The notes under the pieces were generated by a model. The model ran no database searches. It was not told the DNA's origin and was given only the letters and a program-made list of their open reading frames with translations. Below, piece by piece: positions 1 to 10,769 of a DNA stretch of 64,000 bases. The translations under genes were made by a program, and so were the position numbers. Position 1 is the first letter of the stretch. Each line of letters starts with the position of its first letter. The stretch is from Harmothoe impar (lineage: Eukaryota > Annelida > Polychaeta > Phyllodocida > Polynoidae): assembly GCA_947462335.1 (NCBI GenBank), contig OX381709.1, positions 69,184,609 through 69,248,608 of the forward strand, read 5' to 3'.

Positions 1-1040
1 CCAAATGTCTATGATAACCCTGTGGAAGATGGGCCCTGTGATCAATGGCACCCTGATTGAGACATACAAGTCTACTCATGGTACCAACAGACCAGCTAGT
101 CACCTCATGGGCGGTCTACCCTATGTACTGTCTGAAATATCCATATCTCTTACAACAACTTCTACACAGTTCCTAGTTGAAATAAACTGCCATTGGAGCC
201 TGGAGGAGGATGTCATCAATTATGGGGAAGCAGGCTCGGCCGATCGCTGAGTCAATATCGTGCACTTCAATGTGAAAATAGGGAAATGAATTGGGCTAAT
301 AAAACTTTCCAATACAAGTGTGTGCTTTCACCTTGTGAGAGCGCCCTAGCTCAGGGAGTTATGGCGTTTCAAGTGACTTTAAGCTTTAAGATTTACTGCA
401 AATTGCTCTTTCCTCATTATAAGGGAGGACTTTGCCACACACTTTTAGTCTTCTTTTCCATCCAACAGAGGGGTGTATTTTGCGTCATCTTGAAGCAAAG
501 CATGTTGCGAATTGGAAAAATGAGTTGGACACGCTGTTTTATGGTGCGAGATCCCATTCCCATGCACCATTCACACTTCATTTAAACCAAATACAAGTCA
601 CCAAAAACTACCCTTGGCACCACGACAGTAAACACAATATCCCTCTCAGAAAGGTCTACTGCACGCTGTACAAACAGGAGCACAATACCCTGTTTGAACA
701 GCAAAAGCCCTGGTCCTGCTCCCATCGATTGGTTACGTATTGATTGTGTCTGGTGACGATCGGGGCGTTTTTATGAGATGGGGGAATAATAAAGTGGAAG
801 GTGGTGATGCATTGATTGCTGCTGTGTGGGTGTGAGAGGGGGCGGACAGCAGGGTATGAAGCAGATGGTGGGGCACATAGAGGTAAGCCCCAGTGGGCAG
901 TGAGGATGGATGGGGAGGTGTCAATCATGAGGGTGCAGGTTTATACCTTGTTAGCCGAGATGAATGATCTATAGAGTGTGGCTGATCCCTGCAGCGTGGC
1001 CGATCACTGCCTCCCATCTCCATCATGCCCATATATACTC
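1..1040. other. Unique noncoding sequence
   Basis: Only short overlapping open frames without recognisable motifs. If the receptor intron extends leftward from 22165, this is intron. No repeat unit or gene was recognised. Confidence 0.4.
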
Positions 1041-1314
1041 ACTCTGTCCTTGTCCTGGTCTGTATGTCTGTCTGTCTCTGTCTCTCTGTCTCTATATGCC
1101 TGTATCTCTCTCTCAAAGTGTTCCCTCTACCTCCCTTATATTCTTTGCTCCGTTTTCCCTCTCCTCTCTCTCCCTTCCTCTTTGCCTATCAATTTAACTC
1201 TCTCTGTCATTTCCTTCCTCCTTCGTATTCTGTGTCTGTATATCACTTTTCCGCCTTCTCTATCTCTGTTTTTGTCTCTGCCCCCCTCTAACTCCCTCCA
1301 TCTCTCTCCCTCTT

Positions 1315-1357
<43 letters not shown>

Positions 1358-1376
1358 TACCTCCCCCCTCTCGTTG
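1041..1376. repeat. Pyrimidine-rich tract with (CT)n core
   Basis: Degenerate polypyrimidine sequence, mostly CTCT/CTGT/CCCT, with a perfect (TC)n run at about 1321-1352. Open frames across it are Ser/Leu/Pro-rich artefacts. Confidence 0.9.
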
Positions 1377-2006
1377 ATTTATTTCTGATGACTGACTAAT
1401 GAGGTGGTGGTGGGGAGATGAATGTATACACCATATCTGTATAGGTTATGGACACCATCCATAAGCAGAGAGCTATGATGGGTCCCCAGCTGCTGCATGT
1501 ATCCTGGCTACCAATAAACCTTTATACCGCTCATACTATCCAATCTAGAGTAAAGCACTGTTCTTTAATATCTTTTGGAACAATCAATTGCATTCTTAGA
1601 AATCATGGAAAAGCCTATGAACATTAATGGACATCAAACACTATGGTAAATTAATGGTTGTAATTCAGTAATTCTACCGTAGAACTGTCCGACCGTCAAC
1701 ACCCAGCACACAGTCTATGTAATTAGCACTTAGATGACAGGTTATTTGATAATAAGTGGCCAGTAATGAATGACACTACAAAGGAATTACGTTTGATGGG
1801 TTGTTAATATGCATAATGGTATAATGACTGATGATTATACGTATCCATGCAATAACAAAATGACACACATACATCATTGGAGTATAATCAATGTACAGGC
1901 ATATCCACAATTGTAATCTCGCTATGAATTACTGAGCTTGTATAATTACACCAACAAAACATGGAAAAAATCGGCCAGCCGTAGAGAAAAACACACATCA
2001 AATTGG

Positions 2007-2009
<3 letters not shown>
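1377..2009. other. Noncoding, nothing recognised
   Basis: AT-rich sequence with no repeat or coding signal that I can support. Confidence 0.4.
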
Positions 2010-2099
<90 letters not shown>

Positions 2100-2105
2100 T
2101 ATATA

Positions 2106-2196
<91 letters not shown>
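2010..2196. repeat. (TA)n microsatellite, ~187 bp
   Basis: Alternating TA dinucleotides with a few interruptions (TGTATA near 2066 and 2153, TAAATA near 2095, TATTATA near 2111). Self-complementary and capable of cruciform formation. Tyr/Ile repeat frames here are not genes. Confidence 0.97.
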
Positions 2197-2198
<2 letters not shown>

Positions 2199-5100
2199 AT
2201 GGTGAAAGTCTTCACATCTGTTATTAGTCCATAGGGTACGATGAGTGAATGTCATATTGCACTTTAAAACTTGTTTATTCCGGTACTGGATGCAAACATT
2301 AAATGTATGAGAGGCATTGTACAAGAATTATCGGCTGATTATGTTGGTGTAACGACAGGTGAATTACCAGGCACTGTTGTAGGTTATTAAAATCCCGGTC
2401 AAGAAACCTATCCCAGTACATAATGCGAGTTACCATCATATCATCAAGTCCCCCTCCCCCCACATATTATGGACTGTGGGGGTGGCATCCTTTTGAATTG
2501 AATCCTTCCCCTAAATTAACGCAGGCCCCCTCCTCCAATAGGTGCCTCGTTCCTAATCAGAAAAATGGCACCTCCGGATGGGTGTTGGAGTGATTGAGCA
2601 TTTTACAGCCAGGTTATTCCCCTGTGGTAGACTTCCCAGCAGTCATCAATCTGTCATTGACTCCCCCTTTCCGCTTCCCATGACGCTCTGACAGGAGAAA
2701 TCACTTCCGGTGATAACGGAGCTCAGAAACTGGCTGCGCGTCTCTCTATACTAAATTGACACCTTTTACTGATGCCTACTCAGCAGTATTCTCAAACTGA
2801 TTACTCCTCATCAATGCTGCTACAATGGTAAGTAGGTAAGTTGGTATCTTCATATTCTTTCATTTGCCAAAAAATCAGAAGATGATCGTCAGAAGTTAAA
2901 CAACATACAAATTATTTTGCTTCGGATTATGTTATAAATGATCATTCGTCATTCGTTATTTAGCCACGTCCAAGCTTAACCAGCAGTACTGCACCTGTTT
3001 GGACATTACAGGCCCATCACACAGGATAAGCTAATGTACAATGCAATAGGGAGTAAAAGACAATATGCATTTCTACCTGCACACAACGACTGTCACCGCA
3101 GGGAGCAAAGTCACTACTGTCAACTGCATTCTGTAGCGGGTGCCACCAGAGCGGATTACCTCTCTGTGCGGAGACAGTCATCTTGCAGTCTAGAACAAGA
3201 ATTATGTTTGGAGAGTGATGCCTCTGATTACAGATTTGAACCCCTTAGAGAGGTCATGGCAATTTGCGGGAATGAAATAGAGCCTAACATTTAACAACCC
3301 AATAATTCAACCCACCCCCAAAAAAACATGAATATTACCGATGACGGAAGGGGTGTCGGATTAATGATAATCCATTAAACTGATCTCTATGCCCCCAAAA
3401 CAAAGCAGGAACTATGAAAGTGGTGATCCATCGCCATGGGTATTTAGACAGGAAACCACTATATTGCCACCGATAAAAGAAGAATTATCAAATATTGATA
3501 ACTTGCAGGTAATAAATGTGGTGAGATGTTTCCTGTTGGGATTTAAGTATTTGGTCCCGTCGACTGCCAGGCCTCTGTGGCACATGGCCTTCTGGTGACA
3601 AACAGGTCCTGTCTGATAACTTCCAGGGCTGCCTGGTGTGAACGCAATTATAGATGGCATGTGTACATACTGGATCAATAATTATTAAACTGTATAACTT
3701 CTGATGGGCATTAGACTCTGTATGCGACTGTGGAGATTATGTTCTGCTTTTTTTATGTTCACATACCATTGGGCTTTAAAATACATTGGAGCAATGTTGG
3801 TATGCATCAATCCATAAAACTAATTATAGAGCTGCTCCCTGATTGGATGAGAGTGAGTTCCGAGGTGTTTGGATAGACATTGGACACTATATGAATGGTT
3901 AGACCATGGCTGACACAGTCAAGTGCAGTTTGAAGTGTCTTATCGCTAGATGGTGCCCTTAACTGTGTTTACCTCCATTGGTTGCGGAGTTCACTATTTT
4001 GATTGGGTGTTTTGCTGTATTGACGCATTGATTCGGGGCTCATTCATTTGTGATTGCTTGTGGTATATTTCAAGTTCTTATTGTTGAAAATCCTCTGGGC
4101 TGACGAGCCATGTGTTTTGCATTTAAATTTTATAGATTTGGAAATCTTTTGTTACATTGAGATATAAACGCCTATGTGCCACCGGACACTTGGAAGACAC
4201 TGGTGCAGGCAGGAGCTGTCCCGTGTGACACCCCCTCAGTGTATCATCGTTCCGGAAATCCATCTCCTTCAAGCTCCATCCATTCCTGTTTAAAGGAGAT
4301 GGAGCTCTCATAGGTCTTACAACCGGGGTTAAGCACAAAAAGAAATCCCTTAGGAAGACGAAAGTGGAAAGTTGGAAAGTCTTTTTGGTATCCCAAAGAG
4401 ATCATGAGGCAGGTGGTTCCGTTAGCCATGACTTTTTACACTATTGGGTCCAGTAGTTTAATCGTTCTGCATGGTGGAGCGAAATATACCCCCGGGGGCG
4501 GTGTGACGTCACTTGTTCCACCCCGGGGCCCCCACTGGTAGTCTCGCCATCAGCAGATCAGCCTAACCCCCGCTCCCGCCCACCCGGTCTGAACATATAA
4601 TGGTCTGCCTCCCAATGATCCAATACTTTAATATACTTACCGGCAAATTCAAATAGTCTGAGATCACGTGCAGACTGTCATTAATAGCAATGTGTCTGAC
4701 ACACCTCTAGCACATTAAACTTTAGTGGCTCATAGTGTTTTCATGCAGCATATCAATCATACTGGGCTGATGCACTCCTATACGGTCTGCATGATGCATT
4801 GATACAGCCCTGGCGAGGGGTGCATGCATCCTGCCAACGTAGGGAATAGGACTATGCAGCCAATGTAAGGTTTAAACTTGTCACTCCATTTCACAGATGA
4901 AGAAATGAGATATTTTGAGGGATGATGTGCAGGGAAAAGGCGGAATCACACAACGCCTACACAGCACTGTAACTCAAACTGACAACGTATCACAAATCAT
5001 CGCAAACTTCTGCTGAGTAGTCGGTGGGTTTGAAGTACACACATACTAAGATCCATGTAGCCTGATTCAACGTAAGCACAATATTGCATTCTCTATTGAT

Positions 5101-6340
5101 GGTTCAAGGACTTTGGATTATTGGCTATCCAACCATATAATTATGTCCGGCACCCTAGGTAGGGGTTTCTATGTTGCTGGTTCACAGTGGCAGATTATAT
5201 GGGGCTGTTGTTGATTGGAACCATCTTCTGAGAGATGAGTTTGTGTACGCATGCGTGGAAAGGTGTACTTAAATAGTTCACCTGGCGGCTATGTGCGGGT
5301 ACTAACGGTATGGGCTTCCGGCACGCCACTCGTGCTTTTATCTACTTGACAACACGCTATTAACCCTTGGCATATATACAGGAGAAATTGGATATATCAC
5401 GACACTATCATTTATTCAAAGTGATAAAGGTGAATGATAATTACGTGTATTTAGGAAGTTACTAAACTATACAATTGAGCTATTTATGAGGAATTAACGT
5501 GTGCATTCAAAATATTATTCAATAGTACATTCTAGATGGGGATCCATTTTATACTTGTGGACTATCTAAGAGTTATTCCATACCATGGTAACGATGGACA
5601 CAAGGTTTGGGATACCCTCTGTGCGCTTAAGTCCATTCAGTGATGTAATCCATGTAGGTAGCACTTCAGGGGCATCTTTGAAACAACCATAGTGGCACTC
5701 AGTGGTGTACATACCGGGGTGTAGGATGGGCAGACAGGTGTACTGGTAGTAGTTGGAGTTTGAAGCACCTCAGCATTCCTCCAGGAGAGGGGAGAGGGTA
5801 GGAGGGAGGGGCCAACCCCCTGGCGCCACCATACCTTTGAAGCACACCTCATGGTGAGGAGGAAGCCTACCCAGGGAGTGGCATCACTTTCACTCAGGGA
5901 TAAAAGGATCCAACTATCAGATCACAGGCTGGACGTACCTGGTGCACTGCCTCCCACCACCAGTCTAACACCACCACCCCCCCCCCTTCCATACAGCACT
6001 AGTTAGTTTAGCACCAACCAACCACACGCCATGGCACCAGCACAGTTTCAACCTACTGAGGCATTACAACAAATCTATGTGTTCATGTCCAACGCACACA
6101 GGGCTCAGAAGCGCGCTTTCCACTAAAACTGATTTATATAGCCGATTTGCAAATCGGGAACTATCAGGCACCATCGGTGGAAGTACTCAAGTTTCTTGAA
6201 TTAGCTAGCAATTATTTTGCTTTTGTGAGTGCCACTCAGTAGCGAATAACGCATGGTCAGGGAACATGAAGCAAACCTAAGTTTCTGAAGTTGAAGTTAG
6301 TCTCTTTTCGCTTTCTCTCCTATCTTATCAACGGTAGGGT
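2197..6340. other. Mostly unique noncoding DNA
   Basis: No convincing exon on either strand. Contains short homopolymer runs (C at 5978-5987), a GA-rich patch at 5780-5815 and one weak copy of the GCATCATG hairpin family (4766-4850, listed separately). Presumed receptor intron. Confidence 0.4.
4766..4850. repeat. GCATCATG hairpin repeat, degenerate copy
   Basis: Contains GATGCACTCC, GCATGATGCATTGATACAG and CCCTGGCGAGG, the hallmark words of a dispersed hairpin family best seen at 42950-43165. The right arm is eroded. Confidence 0.5.
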
Positions 6341-6349
6341 GGTTTTCAC

Positions 6350-6480
6350 GTGGGCAGGCAAAGCTGTTTTCTTTAAGATTTGAATGTTTGAAGAAACTCC
6401 TCATTTCCGTGTCAGCCCTCCAAGTAGCCTCAGTTCCCGATAGACATCTTACAGGTTATTGATTATGATCAGTGAGTCAA
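6350..6480 (+). repeat. Diverged duplicate of 8994-9111
   Basis: Shares ordered words with 8994-9111: GGGCAGGCAA, TTGAAGAAAC, CCGTGTCAG, GGTTCCCGA-type sequence and the exact TGATTATGATCAGTGAG. Noncoding. Either an old segmental duplicate or a dispersed repeat. Confidence 0.55.
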
Positions 6481-6532
6481 CTCTCTGCAGGCAGCTGCTT
6501 CGTTCATGTTCCTCCCTCGTTGCCCCAAACTA

Positions 6533-7237
6533 AAGGTGAGGCTCCACTAACTAACTTTCTTCTCAGATCGGGGCTATTCTCACGAGTTTAACTCATTTAT
6601 ATACCACAATGATTATATACCTTAGACAGGGACGTACTGTGGACCCTACCATAGGTTTATGCTTGTAAATAATGGTTATGTTTATAAGCAAGTGAAAAGT
6701 GGTTATGTTTATAAGCAAGTGATCTTATATAAAAAAAGGTTTGATTTTTATTGGTCTAAATGGTGCGATCTCTAGGCCAATATTTATATCTCATCACACT
6801 GTATAGCTGGGACTCCACTACTCGATTTTTTGGGCAATTCTCACGACCCGATCAGACACAGTTTGTTCAGGTATAAACCAAGGCTTCAGAAATCTATCTG
6901 GCCGATTAATCCATTCATTTTCTGTATAAATTGTATATAGATCGGCCTGCAGACCAGACCAATGAAAATTAAACCTGTTAGATATGTGATCGGGAGCCAA
7001 AATCGGCCTTGGTTGCAAAATCGGGACATAAATCGGGACCTAAATCGTCTTACATAGCCTTGGCAATTCTATTTTCCACTTGTTCATAAACATACATATT
7101 ATTTACAAACATAGACCTGTGGCAGGGTGTATAGTGCCCCCTGTTTAATGCCTGTAATTGCTATGGTATATAACGGAGTCAGGTTCGTGAGAATAGCCCC
7201 GATTTGTGAATAAAATCGGCTAGTGGAGCCTCACCTT
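6533..7237. mobile_element. Inverted-repeat element A (nonautonomous DNA transposon)
   Basis: Arms of about 51 bp: left starts AAGGTGAGGCTCCACTA and includes ATCGGGGCTATTCTCACGA; the right arm is its reverse complement ending TAGTGGAGCCTCACCTT. The outer 17 and inner ~19 bases match almost perfectly. The 705-bp body has no transposase. Target duplication is unclear. It is interleaved with element B (6807-7407). Confidence 0.8.
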
Positions 7238-7407
7238 ATATTATACCTAAGGTGAGATGTAAATGTGTACATGTCACACTCTCCACATGGATCGAATGGG
7301 CCAATTTCATCGCAGTACATGCAGGAAAAAAGCCTTTGTTTTTACCTGATCAAACTGTACAGACCTGTATGATCAGTTTGACCAAGAAATCGGTAGTGGA
7401 GCCCCAG
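6807..7407. mobile_element. Inverted-repeat element B, interleaved with A
   Basis: Left arm CTGGGACTCCACTACTCGAT, right arm the complement of CTGGGGCTCCACTACCGAT. Matching words continue inward for ~75 bp, including CAGTTTG.TCAGGTA.AAAC. The ends share the CTCCACTA core with element A, so both belong to one family. No coding capacity. Confidence 0.7.
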
Positions 7408-7835
7408 ATTTTATATTTCCTGTGTGGGGAGGGGGAAAGCTAGGTGCAGATCAGTGGGAACATTTCTTTCCTCCCAAGTCAATCACATAATAACAATGTG
7501 TAGCATAAAACATAGATTTTATCCTGTCAATAAATCAATCGTACTTAGGTATCAGACTATATGTAATCAGAATAATTTTCTCTCAACCCCAACTAACAAG
7601 GAAATATGTCTGATCCCTGCTAGGTACATGCCGGCAGGTGTATCCTCTGGTGTCAGGCGATGTACCCGGCCCTGCCCCCCCCCCCCGGAATTTCTCCTCC
7701 CGAAATTCAGTGAAATTCTCTCCCTTGAAATTCTTCCCCTAGAGCCCCTCCCTCCCCCCTCCTCATTCTACTATAGGATTTAGGATACTAGGCTTACTGG
7801 TAGTTGTGTAGAAAGGAGTACAGTCAAAAGAAAAG

Positions 7836-7987
7836 GGGCTATTCAAGTATGACGTCATCGACAAGGGGAATGGCGGTATATGGAGAATGATAACACGATC
7901 ATGCTGCTGCTATATAAATGTTAACAAAGGGGGGGGGGGGGTGTTGGAAAAAGCCCGAAACGCGATGACGTCATACTTGAATGGCCC
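7836..7987. mobile_element. 152-bp MITE with CRE-containing TIRs and AAAG target duplication
   Basis: 25-bp terminal inverted repeats differing at one base: the left begins GGGCTATTCAAGTATGACGT and the right ends ACTTGAATGGCCC. Flanked by AAAG at 7832-7835 and 7988-7991. Each arm carries TGACGTCA, the cAMP-response-element palindrome. A G12-type run lies inside near 7930. No ORF of its own. Confidence 0.85.
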
Positions 7988-8297
7988 AAAGAAGTGCGTG
8001 GGCAGATCGTCCGATACATTCAATAGAACTCTCTACTATTCAGCCATACTGCAGGCAAATAACCTGACGTGGTACCTCGACAATCCCGCACCTTGAATCT
8101 TGAAATTCTAATATTTCATGCCAATGAATATGGTTTTAGAATTATGCAGAATATGTCTAATAACCCTGATATGATATAAGTATAATTATACCAATCAAAC
8201 AACACACTAATATGTATGATGTGGGAAAGTGTTTTAAGAAATAATGAGGGTATGTCCATCACCCTTGTGTTCAAACTGGAGAGTTGGGGCGATACTG

Positions 8298-8434
8298 GGA
8301 GAGGGGAGGGGAGGGGAGGGGAGGGGAGGGGAGGGGAGGGGAGGGGAGGGGAGGGGAGGGGAGGGGAGGGGAGGGGAGGGGAGGGGAGGGGAGGGGAGGG
8401 GAGGGGAGGGGAGGGGAGGGGAGGGGAGGGAGGG
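8298..8434 (+). repeat. (GGGGA)n pentanucleotide satellite
   Basis: About 27 near-perfect GGGGA units on the plus strand. Every strand and frame is open here, giving spurious GEGRGG or LPSPP repeats. The G-rich strand has very high G-quadruplex potential. Confidence 0.98.
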
Positions 8435-8539
8435 AATTCCCAAGGGGAAACAGATCCAGGGTCAACAACTTTCGTGAAGGGAAGAACAATTCTGGCGAGG
8501 GGGCGGCAATTCAATCCATCCTCCGTAATTGGTGATGCA

Positions 8540-9111
8540 CACGCAAAGGCCAACTAAAGCACCGAGTTATATAATCATGAGCCTGTTTGGCATAACAAAC
8601 ATCTATGATTACAAAATCTCCTCAATATTCATAAACCATTCGGACTTCAACCCCACAAACCTCTGAAAGCAGTTAAAATATTCGCTCCAGTTAAAGGCTC
8701 ATTTCCTATTATCGGAACCGGCAGTTGTTCATTCTCAATCAGTGTGTAGTGATCCCATTCCATCTTCTTTTTTTTAATGACATTTGTTTGCGTCACTTCA
8801 GAGTCTGTCTGCCCCCAACAGGACAGATGATTCCACTAAATTGACAAACGCTGAGGGATTATGGGTCTTTTTAAAACCGCTTAATTGACATGAACCTGGA
8901 CCCTCTTTATTTACAAAACCGACGTAAATACCAACAAATAAAATTATTGATCCTAATCAAAGTGACATGCAGAGTCCTTTGATGGGAATGTCAAGGGCAG
9001 GCAAGACAGTGTTTTTCTCTCAAACTTTGCATCCTTGAAGAAACACCGTGTCAGTTTCCAAGTGTCCTCGGTTCCCGACAGGCATACTGAAGGTTGATTA
9101 TGATCAGTGAG
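8540..9111 (+). repeat. Old tandem duplication, copy 1
   Basis: Ordered matches to 9475-9960 at an offset of 935-960 bases: GATTACAAAA.CTC.TCAATAT around 8607 and 9542, GAAAGCAGTT, then TAATTGACATG around 8883 and 9843, with ACCCTCTT/GCCCTCTT following. Strongly diverged and noncoding. The end (8994-9111) also matches 6350-6480. Confidence 0.65.
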
Positions 9112-9175
9112 CAATTCTTTCACGGTATTCTGTCAATAAAACGCTACCCAGTCATAGATGTATAATTATATCTTG

Positions 9176-9300
9176 TGGCGAGGGGTACATTGGTGCACCA
9201 TGCTGACCCTTCGGGAGTGTCCCATCACCGTACGGTCGACATGATGCTCGAGTTAAGTATTCCTATTCATGATGCACCAACTGGATCGGTGCAGCGAGTA
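9176..9300. repeat. GCATCATG hairpin repeat, partial copy
   Basis: Words TGGCGAGGGGTACATTGGTG, CACCATGCTGACCC and TTCGGGAGTGT match the family. It separates the two copies of the tandem duplication. Confidence 0.5.
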
Positions 9301-9474
9301 ATAGATTGAATATATTATTCTCTTTCTGATGTGGGCGGGTTTTGGGGCAAAGATATGGGTGTAACCGCAACAGGGACAGCTGGGAAGCAGAGTGCACAAT
9401 TCAAGCTTTAGGCAGAGGGCATTTTGTGGACGAGACAGATGGGGATCGGAGTTGTACTACGAACATTTGATCAT

Positions 9475-9960
9475 GCAAAGGTCAACTACGGTAAAGCCGT
9501 GACAGAGTTCCATTAGCCTATTTTCAATAACAAAAGTCTTTGATTACAAAACCTCTTCAATATGCATGAACCATTCAAAACCATCATGTGAAAGCAGTTG
9601 GAGTCCTTTTCGAATAATCTTCCTCAAAGGAATAAGACGTATTTCGATCGGAACTGACAATTGGTCATTTTATACTGATTTTATGATGATTTTACTAAGT
9701 TTTTTTTCAGATTCTATTGTTTGTGTCCAATTCACATTCTCAATGCTTGCAGCAGGTTGGTTGGTCGTATTAAACTGACGAATGCCAGTGTTCATAACGC
9801 TTGTCATTGCTTTGCTGGGAGATTAACTATTTTGTAACACATAATTGACATGGAGCACAGCCCTCTTCTTTGAAAAACCACGGCAAAATTGACATGAATG
9901 CTGAATATTGGAAACGGCTCATGCGGAATTGGAAAATTTAAAGAGGAACCTGCCTGAAGG
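9475..9960 (+). repeat. Old tandem duplication, copy 2
   Basis: Partner of the block starting at 8540. Small indels separate the copies, and no frame is kept between them, so it is not a duplicated exon. Confidence 0.65.
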
Positions 9961-10255
9961 TCAGGTATCGCGCACACAGGTGATTGGGCGTCACACCCTT
10001 GTGTGGGAGATTTCCCTCGGAAAGAGCAGCTTATAAAGCAATGAGATGATTTTAAGTGATTTCAGCCAATCGCCAAATGACTGAATCAAATCCCATTCTG
10101 GCAAATTGCTGCAACATCATTATTCGCCAAAATCACAATTTTTCCAAGCCAGCATTGCTCTATGGGCCAAATATGTTTTGCACCTTCGGCAAGTTGCGCT
10201 TGCCCACATTTGGGAGTTGGTCTTTATCAGCTGTGTTTATTGTCTAGGACTCTCA

Positions 10256-10363
10256 CCCAATGGGCACAGAACATTGAATCAACATTGACTAATGGTTGTC
10301 AATGTTGATTCAATGTTGATGCAATATTGTTTCAACGTTGAGGTAAATATTGTGCCCACTGGG
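10256..10363. mobile_element. 108-bp palindromic MITE, CCCARTGGGCAC family, copy 1
   Basis: Begins CCCAATGGGCACAGAACATT and ends TGTGCCCACTGGG. The interior is built from AACATTGATTCAA-type inverted words. A second copy at 37904-38011 has exactly the same length and a shorter one lies at 35544-35641. No target duplication could be fixed. Confidence 0.85.
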
Positions 10364-10529
10364 CAGTGGGGGTCCAGATATGCTCACCTCGCCAAGGTGT
10401 TCAAATACATTGGAAATACTTTAAAACATACTCATCTTGGATCATCCTGGATTACTATCAGAAACTACTACTTAGAATAAAGGATATTTTAGAAGTGATC
10501 AAAAGTGGTATTGAGCTGGATCTGGACAA

Positions 10530-10765
10530 AACGTATGCCTTAGTAAAAATGACTAACCCTAATATGCCTTAAAATGAAAAGACTAAGATGGGTTACTATA
10601 GTAGTCAATTTGACTAACCTGGTTGCATTGATCAACACAGGTTGGGCATATAGGGAGCCAGATCATGACTAAGTTCGTCACTTTGACTTATGAAGGATAA
10701 ATACCCCTATGACGAACCTGGGATAGCCGCTACTGACTGACCTCTTAAATTTTATGGATTTTCAG
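10530..10765 (+). repeat. Dispersed repeat, 'GACGAACCTGGGATAG' family, copy 1
   Basis: Contains GACTAACC, TGACTTATGAAGG, ATGACGAACCTGGGATAG, CTACTGACTGACCTCTTAAA and TATGGATTTTCAGTG. The same words in the same order occur at 34510-34672 and twice at 42460-42820. The nature of the family is unknown. Confidence 0.7.
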
Positions 10766-10769
10766 TGAA

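Noticed and set aside
5..250. 81-codon frame at the left edge
   Set aside because: No family resemblance and no splice signals; consistent with chance.
1946..2324. Tyr/Ile repeat proteins
   Set aside because: Translation of the (TA)n microsatellite.
8116..8557. Long Gly/Glu/Arg or Leu/Pro/Ser repeat proteins on both strands
   Set aside because: All come from the (GGGGA)n satellite, which is open in every frame.
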